Source: Aquirhabdus sp. (GTDB taxonomy: Bacteria > Pseudomonadota > Gammaproteobacteria > Pseudomonadales > Moraxellaceae). From it: a stretch of DNA of 7,877 bases. Location: positions 1-7,877 of the forward strand of contig JASLJP010000081.1 of the NCBI GenBank assembly GCA_030152425.1, written 5' to 3'. A program made the translations under genes and the position numbers. This document shows, piece by piece, positions 1 through 6,914 of this stretch (position 1 is the stretch's first letter; each line of letters begins with the position of its first letter). The notes under the pieces are model-generated. The model had not been told where the DNA came from and searched no databases. It saw nothing but the letters and a program-made list of their open reading frames with translations.

Positions 1-18
1 AAACAGCTATAACAAATA

Positions 19-102
19 TGGTGGTGAGGGAAGGATTCGAACCTTCGAAGCTTTCGCGTCAGAGTTACAGTCTGATCCCTTTGACCGCTCGGGAACCTCA
101 CC
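19..102 (-). tRNA. tRNA-Tyr (anticodon GTA)
   Basis: Read on the minus strand this folds as a class II tRNA. The acceptor arms GGTGAGG (96-102) and CCTCACC (23-29) pair fully and are followed by discriminator A and an encoded CCA. The anticodon stem-loop is TCAGA-CTGTAAC-TCTGA with GTA in the middle, which reads Tyr codons. There is a long variable arm, as expected for bacterial tRNA-Tyr, and a T arm containing TTCGAAT. At 84 nt the length is normal for the family. It lies 107 nt downstream of tRNA-Thr and was probably transcribed with it. Confidence 0.97.
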
Positions 103-209
103 AATGCACAATTTAGACCGCTGTAACAGATTCTAAATCGACCACCCAGACACACACGACAGACCATTACTTTTGCCAAATTATCATGCATTTATGTGCA
201 TTTCTAATA
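103..209 (-). other. Spacer between tRNA-Thr and tRNA-Tyr
   Basis: This 107-nt spacer in the presumed tRNA precursor has no coding potential that I can see. It contains a short inverted repeat ATGCA/TGCAT (186-190 and 197-201) soon after the 3' end of tRNA-Thr. I see no promoter or T-rich terminator, so co-transcription of the two tRNAs followed by processing is the simplest reading. Confidence 0.5.
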
Positions 210-285
<76 letters not shown>

Positions 286-323
286 GCAAAGCATACATCT
301 ACAAGTGCATCAAAGCGGCGTGC

Positions 324-351
324 ATTGTAGCAGAGGATTTTAGGGTTACAA
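324..351 (-). promoter_or_regulatory. Promoter of the tRNA-Thr/tRNA-Tyr unit
   Basis: On the minus strand a -35 box TTGTAA (346-351) lies 16 nt before a -10 box TACAAT (324-329). The sequence just after the -10 box is rich in G and C (GCACGCCGC), the kind of discriminator typical of stable-RNA promoters under stringent control. Transcription would start near 316-318, about 30 nt before tRNA-Thr. The site is only about 20 nt beyond the trpE stop codon. Confidence 0.65.
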
Positions 352-370
352 GCCCGTTTTTTCAAAAAAA

Positions 371-1885
371 CTAAAAAACCAGACCATTTGCCGATAATTC
401 AACCGCCCGCACCACAGCGCGCGCTTTAATTTGCGTCTCAACCCACTCGGACAGCGGCACCGAGTCCGCCACGACCCCTGCGCCCGCTTGCACATGCACC
501 TGACCATCGGTGATCACCGCGGTGCGGATGGCAATCGCAGTGTCCATCTCGCCATGCCAGCCGAGATACCCCACCGCCCCGCCAAATACGCCGCGTTTGA
601 CCGGCTCCAGCTCATCAATGATTTCCATGGCACGGATCTTTGGCGCACCGGACAGCGTACCGGCCGGAAATGTCGCCTTAAACACATCCAGCGCATCCAG
701 ACCTGGGCGCACCTTGCCTTCGACGTTGGAGACGATATGCATCACATGCGAGTACTTTTCGATACTCATGCGCTCGGTGACTTTGACCTGCCCGATCTGA
801 CTGACGCGGCCGGCATCGTTACGACCGAGGTCAATCAGCATCAGATGCTCAGCGATCTCTTTGCCATCGGCCAGCAGATCAGCTTCAAGCGCGGCTTCTT
901 CTTCCGGCGTCTTGCCGCGCGGACGAGTGCCCGCCAGTGGGCGCACGGTGACGATGCCATTTTCCAGTCGGGTCAGGATCTCAGGCGAGGAGCCTACCAA
1001 CTGGAACGGCTTCGCCGCGGACTGATCATCATCCAGCGTCAGACCATCCACCAAGAACATATAGGGCGACGGATTCAAATGGCGCAAGGCGCGGTAAACC
1101 GACAGCGCATCACCGTCAAAAGCACTGCTCATGCGCTGGCTCGGCACCACCTGCATGACGTCACCGGCCTTGATGTATTCCTGAATCTGCTCGACATCGC
1201 GTTTGAATTTTTCCTCGCCAGTATGCGAGACAAAGATCGGCGCGGTATGTGGCTTGGCCGTGAGCTGTAGCGGCGCAGCCAGCAGCGTTTCCAGCGCATC
1301 AATCCGGGCGACCGCACGGGCGTAGGCGTCCGGCTCGCTACTGTCGGCATGGGTAATCAACGACAAGGTATCGCGCAGACTATCAAATACGATGACCGTA
1401 TCCGACACCATTAACCAGATATCGGGCAGATTGATCGGATCATTGAGCGGTACGTTTTTCAGCTTCGGTTCGATATAACGCACCGAGTCATAGGCAAAAT
1501 AGCCGACCAAGCCACCGGTAAACTTGGGCAAGGTCGGCGTCTGGTCTGCAGGCGGCAACTGAAACGTGGCTTGAAAGTCGCGTATATACGCGAAGGGATC
1601 CGCACAGGGCACCACCTCGACTGGCTTGCCAGTACGCTGCAGTCGCATCTCGCCCTTGCGGTACTGCAATAAAGTGCCATTGCCCATACCGATGATCGAA
1701 TAACGACCCCAGCGCTCGCCGCCTTGCACCGACTCAAACAGATAGCGCGGCGCCGCATCTGGGCTTTCGCGCAGACGTGCAAACACCGACACCGGCGTAT
1801 CGGTATCGGCGAGGCGTTGGCGAAATACGGGAATATGACGATATCCGGCTGCAACCAGCCGTTCAAACTCGGAAAGGTTCATCAT
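371..1885 (-). CDS. trpE: Anthranilate synthase component I
   Basis: TrpE converts chorismate and an amino group (from glutamine via TrpG, or free ammonia) into anthranilate and pyruvate, the first committed step of tryptophan synthesis in the cytoplasm. The 504-residue product has the usual length. The N-terminal domain carries the LFES motif at 49-52, the place where Trp feedback-binding residues lie in the family, and NPSPYMF at 271-277 belongs to the same site. The chorismate-binding domain shows GSSPE (298-302), PLAGTRPRG (317-325), LIDLGRND (350-357), AGTLSGAPK (408-416) and QAGAGVVADS (466-475). A short stretch at about 282-293 (TLDDDQSAAKP) looks like a small loop insertion relative to enterobacterial TrpE. 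No trpG follows, so the glutaminase subunit must be encoded elsewhere, as in pseudomonads and Acinetobacter. Two adjacent ATG codons (1885, 1882) could serve as start; the upstream Shine-Dalgarno (GAG about 10 nt away) is weak. I see no clear GC-rich terminator after the stop. Confidence 0.97.
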   Translation of the reverse strand: MMNLSEFERLVAAGYRHIPVFRQRLADTDTPVSVFARLRESPDAAPRYLFESVQGGERWGRYSIIGMGNGTLLQYRKGEMRLQRTGKPVEVVPCADPFAYIRDFQATFQLPPADQTPTLPKFTGGLVGYFAYDSVRYIEPKLKNVPLNDPINLPDIWLMVSDTVIVFDSLRDTLSLITHADSSEPDAYARAVARIDALETLLAAPLQLTAKPHTAPIFVSHTGEEKFKRDVEQIQEYIKAGDVMQVVPSQRMSSAFDGDALSVYRALRHLNPSPYMFLVDGLTLDDDQSAAKPFQLVGSSPEILTRLENGIVTVRPLAGTRPRGKTPEEEAALEADLLADGKEIAEHLMLIDLGRNDAGRVSQIGQVKVTERMSIEKYSHVMHIVSNVEGKVRPGLDALDVFKATFPAGTLSGAPKIRAMEIIDELEPVKRGVFGGAVGYLGWHGEMDTAIAIRTAVITDGQVHVQAGAGVVADSVPLSEWVETQIKARAVVRAVELSANGLVF

Positions 1886-1910
1886 TTTTAATCATCTCAA
1901 ATCAGGGCTT

Positions 1911-1983
1911 GCCATATCAGGAGCAGCAGAAATTTCAACACCTGTCGTGCACAACCGCGCACCACAGTATCAGGGTGTGGAAG
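1911..1983 (-). promoter_or_regulatory. trpE leader with competing RNA stems
   Basis: Just after the possible leader peptide, the minus-strand RNA can form two exclusive structures. Stem B pairs CCACA (1976-1980) with TGTGG (1962-1966). Stem A pairs ACACC-C-TG (1971-1978) with CAGGTGT (1938-1944), with one bulged C, and encloses a hairpin of GTGCGC with GTGCAC (1957-1962 with 1947-1952, one G-U) and a GGTT loop. The sequence CCTGATA occurs twice (1968-1974 and 1915-1921), so the CAGG segment could pair with either copy. There is no T-run after any stem, so a standard intrinsic attenuator is not evident. Confidence 0.3.
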
Positions 1984-2022
1984 TTAGCGACGCCAGCGAA
2001 ATCCGCCTGTTGGATGAATCAT
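1984..2022 (-). CDS. Possible Trp-containing leader peptide of trpE
   Basis: On the minus strand a 12-codon reading frame MIHPTGGFRWRR lies between gph and trpE. It starts at ATG 2020-2022, has a Trp codon at position 10 (1993-1995) and stops at TAA 1984-1986, 98 nt before trpE. A weak GAG Shine-Dalgarno lies 6 nt upstream of the ATG. Leader peptides with Trp codons near the C-terminus control trpE by attenuation in enterobacteria, rhizobia and pseudomonads. Here there is only one Trp codon and a frame this short can arise by chance. I found no convincing promoter just ahead of it, so the assignment is tentative. Confidence 0.3.
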   Translation of the reverse strand: MIHPTGGFRWRR

Positions 2023-2040
2023 GATGTACTCAATAACAGA

Positions 2041-2086
2041 ATAAAGGAAAGGGTCTACGGCACGGGATCATCCCCCGCCTCGACCC
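2041..2086 (-). terminator. Probable intrinsic terminator of gph
   Basis: Seven nt after the gph stop, the minus strand has GGGTC (2082-2086) pairing with GACCC (2051-2055). Inside is a further GG-CGGG / CCCG-CC stem (2074-2079 with 2059-2066, TG bulged) around a 7-nt loop. The hairpin is followed by TTTCCTTTAT, an interrupted T-rich tract. The arrangement fits a moderately strong terminator separating gph from trpE, which would mean trpE has its own promoter. Confidence 0.5.
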
Positions 2087-2093
2087 GGTAAAT

Positions 2094-2783
2094 TTATAAT
2101 AATTCCGCCAACGAATCAAGCACCAAATCGGGCTGGCAATAGTCCACAGGCTCGCCATGGTTATAGCCATAACGCATGGCGATACAGCGCAGGCCTGCCG
2201 CATGGGCGGACTCGATATCGTTACTGGAGTCGCCGATCATCAGCGCCTGCTCAGGCTGCACCCCATAATGAGCCAAGGCGTGCTGTAAGGGCGCAGGATG
2301 CGGTTTTTTATGCTCCAGACTATCCCCGCCCAAGACCAGCGAAAAAAACTCGAGCAGATCAAGGGCTTTTAGCAGCTTCAGGCTGGGCTGGTAGGGCTTA
2401 TTGGTGATACAGGCGATGTGCAGTTTGTTGACTTGACACCAGACCAGAAAGTCGCGCACCCCGGCGTATACGGTACTGTCGACACAGACTTCAGCCTGAT
2501 AGTGGGTCATAAAAGCCGCCAGAAGCTCATCGTGGCGCTCGACCGCGATGCCGCGGTACTCACGCACACACTGAATCAAACGACTGGCACCACGCCCAAC
2601 CCAGCGACGCACCTGCACATTGCTGACCGGCTCGATGCCGATATCATAGAGGGCGAAATTGACAGCGCGCAGGATGTCTGCGGCCGAATCCACCAGCGTG
2701 CCATCCAGATCAAAAAATACCGCCTGAATATGATCGAAACCTGCGATCTTGACCCCTTTAGAACTTGCGAAAGATTGTGACAT
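2094..2783 (-). CDS. gph: Phosphoglycolate phosphatase, HAD family
   Basis: This enzyme removes phosphate from 2-phosphoglycolate, which arises from repair of oxidised DNA ends and inhibits central metabolism. The 229-residue cytosolic protein has all four HAD motifs. Motif I is DLDGT (25-29, nucleophile D25, acid-base D27), motif II has T127 in CITNKP, motif III has a Lys in KKPHPAPL (159-166), and motif IV is GDSSND (184-189, metal-binding D185 and D189). The helical cap (about 32-100) is of the size seen in Gph. Family members in this branch of HAD overlap in substrate (some act on N-acetylmuramate 6-phosphate, MupP), so the exact substrate is inferred. The start is well supported by AAGGAG 7 nt upstream. 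About 20 residues precede the first strand, slightly longer than E. coli Gph. It lies 76 nt after gspD on the same strand with no terminator between. Confidence 0.88.
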   Translation of the reverse strand: MSQSFASSKGVKIAGFDHIQAVFFDLDGTLVDSAADILRAVNFALYDIGIEPVSNVQVRRWVGRGASRLIQCVREYRGIAVERHDELLAAFMTHYQAEVCVDSTVYAGVRDFLVWCQVNKLHIACITNKPYQPSLKLLKALDLLEFFSLVLGGDSLEHKKPHPAPLQHALAHYGVQPEQALMIGDSSNDIESAHAAGLRCIAMRYGYNHGEPVDYCQPDLVLDSLAELL

Positions 2784-2800
2784 CGAAAATCTCCTTTTCG
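2784..2800 (-). promoter_or_regulatory. Ribosome binding site of gph within a hairpin
   Basis: On the minus strand, CGAAAA (2795-2800) and TTTTCG (2784-2789) form a perfect 6-bp stem that touches the gph ATG. The Shine-Dalgarno core GGAGA (2790-2794) is the loop. The AAGGAG sequence fixes the gph start. The stem is mostly A-T and would be weak at growth temperature. Confidence 0.55.
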
Positions 2801-2859
2801 TTTTAAAAGTCCATCACACTCTCGCCTTTCGCGGGATCAAGTCTCGTCATGTCGCTACA

Positions 2860-5109
2860 TTAAGGCTTGACCTGTGCAGATGGTCGTTGCTGTGGTACTG
2901 CAGTGGGCGTGACCGGCACGCCATTTGGGGTGGTCGCCGTCTTACTCGGCGTCACGACGGGCTTTGTGCGCGCCAGATCGGTCGTCAGTGCCGAGGTGAG
3001 CGCGGGATTCACATCATTGGCCGCTTGGGCAAAAACCTGATTGGCCAGCAATGGCATCCGGTTAAATTGACCTTTTGGATCGAGCTGCAACTGCAAGATC
3101 CGGATCCGGTCATAGCGGTCTTGGCTGATACGATCTGCATTTTGTCCATCCCGCAGAATGGTAGGTTGCAGGAAGATCAACAAGTTGTTTTTTGTGTATG
3201 AGTCGGCTTTGGAGCGGAACAGCGCACCGATCAGCGGAATCCGCCCCAGCCCCGGCACTTGGCTCAGCGACTGGTTATTGTCATCTTGCATCATGCCACC
3301 CAGCACGATGGTTTGTTGGTCATCGGCCAGTACCGTGGTTTTCACCGAGCGTTTATTGGTGACCAGATCCGAGGTCGCGGCGGCCAGACTGCTGGTTGGT
3401 GCGATCGACGATACCTCCTGCTCGACTTCAAGACGCAGCGTTCCCCCTTCGCCGATATGCGGCGTCACTTTAAGGGTCACCCCGACGTCTTTACGCTCGA
3501 TGGTAGTGAACGGCGTCGAGGTGCCGCCCGTCGTGGTCTGGGTCGAACCGGTCACAAACGGCACGTTTTGACCGACGATCATTTCGGCTTGGGCATTGTC
3601 CAGCGCCATCACCGACGGGACTGAAATGAGGTTAGCCCCGCTGGTGGTCGACAGCGCATTTAACACCGCACCATAAAAGCTGGTTTGGCCGCTGGCACTG
3701 GTTTTCGCCTTACCCAGACCCAGCAACGCCCCGGCAGGCGCAGTGATCGAGCTATAGCTCTTGGTCGCCACACCGGCTGCGATCCCCGCCAGGCTCGCAC
3801 CGCCGTTGGTAAAGTTGATCAGCCCTACGCCGCTTGAGGCATTGCCCAGCGCCCACTGCACACCCAGTTGCTCGACATTACTGCCGGACACTTCGACGAT
3901 GGCGGCTTGGATCAGCACCTGTGCACGACGCGTATCGAGCTGATCTATGGTCGATGCGATCTCACGCATCAGCGTGGTATCCGCCTTGACCACCACCGCA
4001 TTCAGCTCTTCATTGGCAATGATGCTGACGCCATTGGCCGAAAACACGGTTGGCGCACTATCGGCGTTACTCGAGCCCGAGCTGCCGCTACTGCTGTTTG
4101 AGCTGCTTCCACCCGCCGTGTTGTTGGTCGTGCTTGGGCTGCTGCTGGGGATACTGCTGCCGCCGCTGGATGAACTGCTGGCGCTCTTGCCCGTCACCAG
4201 ACCCTGCAGCATTTGCGCCATCGACTTGGCACTGGCGTTTTTCAGGTGAAACACACGCAGACCACCGAGCAGATTACTCGGCGCCACATCGAGCTGTTTG
4301 ACCAGCGCGCGGATCTTGCTGCGGGCTTTGTCATCACCTTTGACCAACAGGCGATTGCTGCGCGCATCGGCAATGATGCGCACGCGTGAGCCGCGCTGAT
4401 CTTTAACCGCAGCATTACCCGTCAAATCGGAGATCTGGGTGATCAAATCATCGACGTTGGTTTCTTTCAATGGAATGACTTCGAGCTGATCGTTTTCACC
4501 CCCATCCAAGGATCGCACCAGATCGGACAGTTGATCGATGCTCTGGGCGCGATCAGAGACGATCAGGGCATTGGTGCCCGGCACCGCCGCCAGATGGGCA
4601 AACTGGGACATCAGCGGACGTAGCGCCGGCACCAGATCATTGGGATTGGTATTGTCCAGCCAGATGACACGCGTCACCACACCGTCGCCACGCGCTTTAT
4701 TGCGAAAATCAAACGGCACACCCGACTGCTTGGCGTTGACATCCGGCACCAGCTTGATGGTATTGCCCGAGGGGATCGCCACGACTCCATTGACGTTAAG
4801 CACCCCTTCAAACAGCTCATAGACCTGATCACGATTCAGGGCTTTGTTGGAGATGACCGTGACATTGCCCTTGACGCGTGGATCGACGGCAAAGTTTTTG
4901 CCGGTGATGTCTGCGACCTCGGAGACAAAGGAATTGATATCGGCGTTGAGCAGATTGATCTTCCAAGTTTGGGCAAAGGCGCTCGACGCGAGCATCAGCA
5001 GCACCGGTGCAGCCAGCCAAACAGGTGCGCGACGGGTCGGATTAAGCGGTGACGTCATAGCGGTCAAATCCATGGGGGTATGGGGTGTAGATGTCTTCAT
5101 GTTCATCAT
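2860..5109 (-). CDS. gspD: Type II secretion system secretin GspD
   Basis: GspD forms the large outer-membrane ring through which folded exoproteins leave the periplasm. The 749-residue product starts with a long basic region and a Sec signal peptide (hydrophobic 29-46, likely cleavage AFA|QT at 46/47). Domain N0 covers about 47-120, N1 about 145-205, N2 about 205-275, and N3 about 282-395. N3 is interrupted by a Ser-rich insertion (308-352). The secretin core (about 396-655) shows VPSVMALDNAQAEMIVGQNV (497-516), VTPHIGEGGTLRLEVEQEVS (548-567), VLGGMMQDD (602-610) and VPGLGRIPLIGALFRS (618-633), ending with NLLIFLQPTIL. A Pro/Thr-rich tail follows (about 715-749). Start choice is among ATG 5109, 5106 and 5100; a GAG lies 5-8 nt before the first two. 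Later in-frame Met13 and Met18 would give a more usual signal peptide but lack a ribosome site. It lies 47 nt after gspC. Confidence 0.96.
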   Translation of the reverse strand: MMNMKTSTPHTPMDLTAMTSPLNPTRRAPVWLAAPVLLMLASSAFAQTWKINLLNADINSFVSEVADITGKNFAVDPRVKGNVTVISNKALNRDQVYELFEGVLNVNGVVAIPSGNTIKLVPDVNAKQSGVPFDFRNKARGDGVVTRVIWLDNTNPNDLVPALRPLMSQFAHLAAVPGTNALIVSDRAQSIDQLSDLVRSLDGGENDQLEVIPLKETNVDDLITQISDLTGNAAVKDQRGSRVRIIADARSNRLLVKGDDKARSKIRALVKQLDVAPSNLLGGLRVFHLKNASAKSMAQMLQGLVTGKSASSSSSGGSSIPSSSPSTTNNTAGGSSSNSSSGSSGSSNADSAPTVFSANGVSIIANEELNAVVVKADTTLMREIASTIDQLDTRRAQVLIQAAIVEVSGSNVEQLGVQWALGNASSGVGLINFTNGGASLAGIAAGVATKSYSSITAPAGALLGLGKAKTSASGQTSFYGAVLNALSTTSGANLISVPSVMALDNAQAEMIVGQNVPFVTGSTQTTTGGTSTPFTTIERKDVGVTLKVTPHIGEGGTLRLEVEQEVSSIAPTSSLAAATSDLVTNKRSVKTTVLADDQQTIVLGGMMQDDNNQSLSQVPGLGRIPLIGALFRSKADSYTKNNLLIFLQPTILRDGQNADRISQDRYDRIRILQLQLDPKGQFNRMPLLANQVFAQAANDVNPALTSALTTDLARTKPVVTPSKTATTPNGVPVTPTAVPQQRPSAQVKP
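4054..4188 (-). repeat. Low-complexity Ser-codon tract in gspD
   Basis: These bases encode GspD residues 308-352, where Ser, Gly, Asn and Thr make up almost all residues. The DNA is a run of imperfect AGC/AGT-type trinucleotide repeats. Variable Ser/Gly-rich loops at this place in domain N3 are known in T2SS secretins. The tract is in frame and does not disrupt the gene, but it may vary in length between strains by replication slippage. Confidence 0.7.
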
Positions 5110-5156
5110 TCAAACTCAAAATTCGGTGTCGTTGCGCGGGATGCCATGCACCCCGC

Positions 5157-6065
5157 TTAAAAATTCTGTTGTACGGTCAGGGTCTGCTCGCCGCGTTGAA
5201 TCTGTACGGCGGCGGTATGACTTTGCTGCACCTGCTGCAAGAGCTGCGCATCCGTCGCCGGATTGCCCACGGGCTGACCATTGACCGAAACGATACGATC
5301 ACCCGGACGCAGCCCCATTTGGTTGCGGATATTGGCCGGCACACTGTTGGTGATCTCATAGCCTTTCCCCCCGGTCTGCGCCAGACCGATCTGACCCAGA
5401 TAGCCTGTGGGGTTTTCTTTCAACTGACGGATGGCATCGCCCAATGCGGCTTGAGCCTGCTGCGCGGGATTGTGTGCGGCCGCACCACTGGGCGGCGCGA
5501 CTGGCCGCACCATATTTTGTGGAATGATGCCGAGCTGGCCGCTAAAGCCTGCCTGACCACTCGCCACCGGCGCATTGCTGATGCCATTTTTGTCGCCAAA
5601 CTTGAGCTGCTGTACCGAACCGTCACCACGTTGCAGCGTCACGAGATTCCAACTGGTGCTCAGCACGGTATAGTTGGTACCTTCGATCTGCTGACCGACG
5701 CGATACCGCGCCGAGACATTGTTGACATTGATCAAGGCTGCGCCACGGCTGGCTGGCTCAGCAACAAAAACCCCTTCCAGCGTCATCGGTACATCCGACT
5801 GCACGTTGGTCGGGGTATTGCTGGTTTCATTAAACAATTTAAACCCGAGGATATTCGGCGTGGTACTGGTATTGGCGCCGCCCAGCGCCACTTGACGGGC
5901 AATCGGTGCAGTCGGTGGGTTTAAGAATAACCAGAACAGATTCGCCAACTGCCAGCATAACCAGCCCACCAGCAAAAACAGCACCCAAGGCGCGACCGCA
6001 GACAGCTTGGACCACTGCCAGTCTTTACGCCCAAACGGACGAACTTTCTTTAAACGACTGACCAT
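5157..6065 (-). CDS. gspC: Type II secretion system protein GspC
   Basis: GspC is the inner-membrane clamp protein that links the cytoplasmic platform (GspL, GspM) to the GspD secretin and helps choose substrates. From ATG 6063-6065 the product has 302 residues. A short basic cytoplasmic tail (RLKKVRPFGRKDW) leads to one membrane helix (about 25-48), then a linker, the homology region that contacts GspD N0 (about 75-157), a Pro/Ala/Gln-rich linker (about 185-207), and a PDZ domain (about 210-300) with the LRPGDRIVSVNGQPV core. A PDZ rather than a coiled coil distinguishes it from the Pseudomonas XcpP type. A GTG at 6066-6068 is in frame one codon earlier. I prefer the ATG because it overlaps the gspN stop as TGATG, the common pattern for translational coupling, with a G-rich stretch (GGGGG) 7 nt upstream. 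Confidence 0.94.
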   Translation of the reverse strand: MVSRLKKVRPFGRKDWQWSKLSAVAPWVLFLLVGWLCWQLANLFWLFLNPPTAPIARQVALGGANTSTTPNILGFKLFNETSNTPTNVQSDVPMTLEGVFVAEPASRGAALINVNNVSARYRVGQQIEGTNYTVLSTSWNLVTLQRGDGSVQQLKFGDKNGISNAPVASGQAGFSGQLGIIPQNMVRPVAPPSGAAAHNPAQQAQAALGDAIRQLKENPTGYLGQIGLAQTGGKGYEITNSVPANIRNQMGLRPGDRIVSVNGQPVGNPATDAQLLQQVQQSHTAAVQIQRGEQTLTVQQNF

Positions 6066-6859
6066 CACATCGCCCCCAGTGTCGAGAGCGGTTGGCGCAG
6101 CGAGATCACCGCCGTGTCGAGACCGGCTTGTCCCTTATAGCCCGAGACATTGATCAACAAACGCTGCGTCAATTGCACATCTATCATCGCTTCTTTGAGG
6201 CTGGCACTGTTGCCGGCCAGATAGAAATCACCCATACGTTCTTTTTGTTCATTGGTCATGGCCAGATGCAGGCGGTCTTTGTCTTGCGACAGCTCGCCGC
6301 GCAGGACGGGCAAGGTCGCACGTTCGGTATGGCCTTCAAACGGATAACCCAACACCCCACCGCCCCAGTTCAACTGGCCGCTGATATCAGAAAAACCCGT
6401 CTTATCATGCTTGACCAACGACACATCTTTAAACAGCACCGGTGCACTCGGCCACTGCCAGGGCAGCAGGGTCTGTAATGTCCCGGCATCCACCTGACCA
6501 CTCACGCCTTTCAGCTCAAAGCGATGCGCGCTGTGGGTAATGATGCCCTGCAAATGGGTATCGCCGGTTTGGATCTCGACATCGGCACTGACGCGCAGCA
6601 ACAGCAGCATCCATGGCCGCACCTGCCATGACACCACACCCTGCACATTTTGATAATGCCAATCGCCCTGACCATGCCAGATATTACCGCTGACATTTTC
6701 CAGAAAAGGATTGTTTGGGCTTACACGCGCCAAGATCCATGCTGCAGGCAATTGCAGCACGATAAATGATAACAGCAGCACGGCGGCGAATATCCACCAG
6801 CGCCAAGTCGGCTTGTCCTTTTTGCTCAGCGGCACCACTCGAGTCAAAACCACATCCAT
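6065..6859 (-). CDS. gspN: Type II secretion system protein GspN
   Basis: GspN is an accessory component found in some type II secretion systems; its exact role is unsettled. The 264-residue product has a basic N-terminus, one membrane segment (about 21-44) and a periplasmic beta-rich body. The block VSGNIWHGQG (56-65) just after the membrane segment is typical of the family. It is the first gene of the gspN-gspC-gspD operon, and its TGA overlaps the gspC ATG by one base. No Shine-Dalgarno precedes the ATG (6857-6859); instead there is a small hairpin at 6867-6883. Translation may be weak or controlled, or the true start could be a nearby in-frame GTG/TTG within the first nine codons. The other gsp genes (E to M) are not in this window. 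Confidence 0.9.
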   Translation of the reverse strand: MDVVLTRVVPLSKKDKPTWRWWIFAAVLLLSFIVLQLPAAWILARVSPNNPFLENVSGNIWHGQGDWHYQNVQGVVSWQVRPWMLLLLRVSADVEIQTGDTHLQGIITHSAHRFELKGVSGQVDAGTLQTLLPWQWPSAPVLFKDVSLVKHDKTGFSDISGQLNWGGGVLGYPFEGHTERATLPVLRGELSQDKDRLHLAMTNEQKERMGDFYLAGNSASLKEAMIDVQLTQRLLINVSGYKGQAGLDTAVISLRQPLSTLGAM

Positions 6860-6885
6860 TTTTTAAACGACAGAAATTGTCGTCG

Positions 6886-6914
6886 ATTATGCGCAATATT
6901 TGTTGCAAACAAAA
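6886..6914 (-). promoter_or_regulatory. Candidate promoter of the gspNCD operon
   Basis: On the minus strand CATAAT (6886-6891) is a good -10 box, with a poor -35 candidate TTTTGT (6909-6914) 17 nt upstream. Start of transcription would fall near 6878-6880, leaving a very short leader of about 20 nt. An inverted repeat TTTGTT-GCA-AACAAA (6899-6913) overlaps the spacer and -35 box and could be an operator. The weak -35 suggests need for an activator or low basal activity. Confidence 0.4.

Noticed and set aside
431..1270. A long open frame of 279 codons on the plus strand inside trpE
   Set aside because: It lies opposite the complete and strongly conserved trpE; long antisense frames are common opposite GC-biased genes.
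1928..1936. Shared nonamer AGAAATTTC upstream of trpE and next to the hns -35 box (7582-7590)
   Set aside because: It is short, AT-rich and partly self-complementary; two copies in 7.9 kb are not surprising, and the two genes have no obvious shared control.
1777..2091. A plus-strand frame crossing the trpE start and the gph-trpE gap
   Set aside because: No family features, and it overlaps the trpE 5' end and the gph terminator; likely chance.
5091..5924. A long open frame of 277 codons on the plus strand inside gspC
   Set aside because: It lies opposite gspC, whose domains are clear; there is no ribosome site or domain in the antisense frame.
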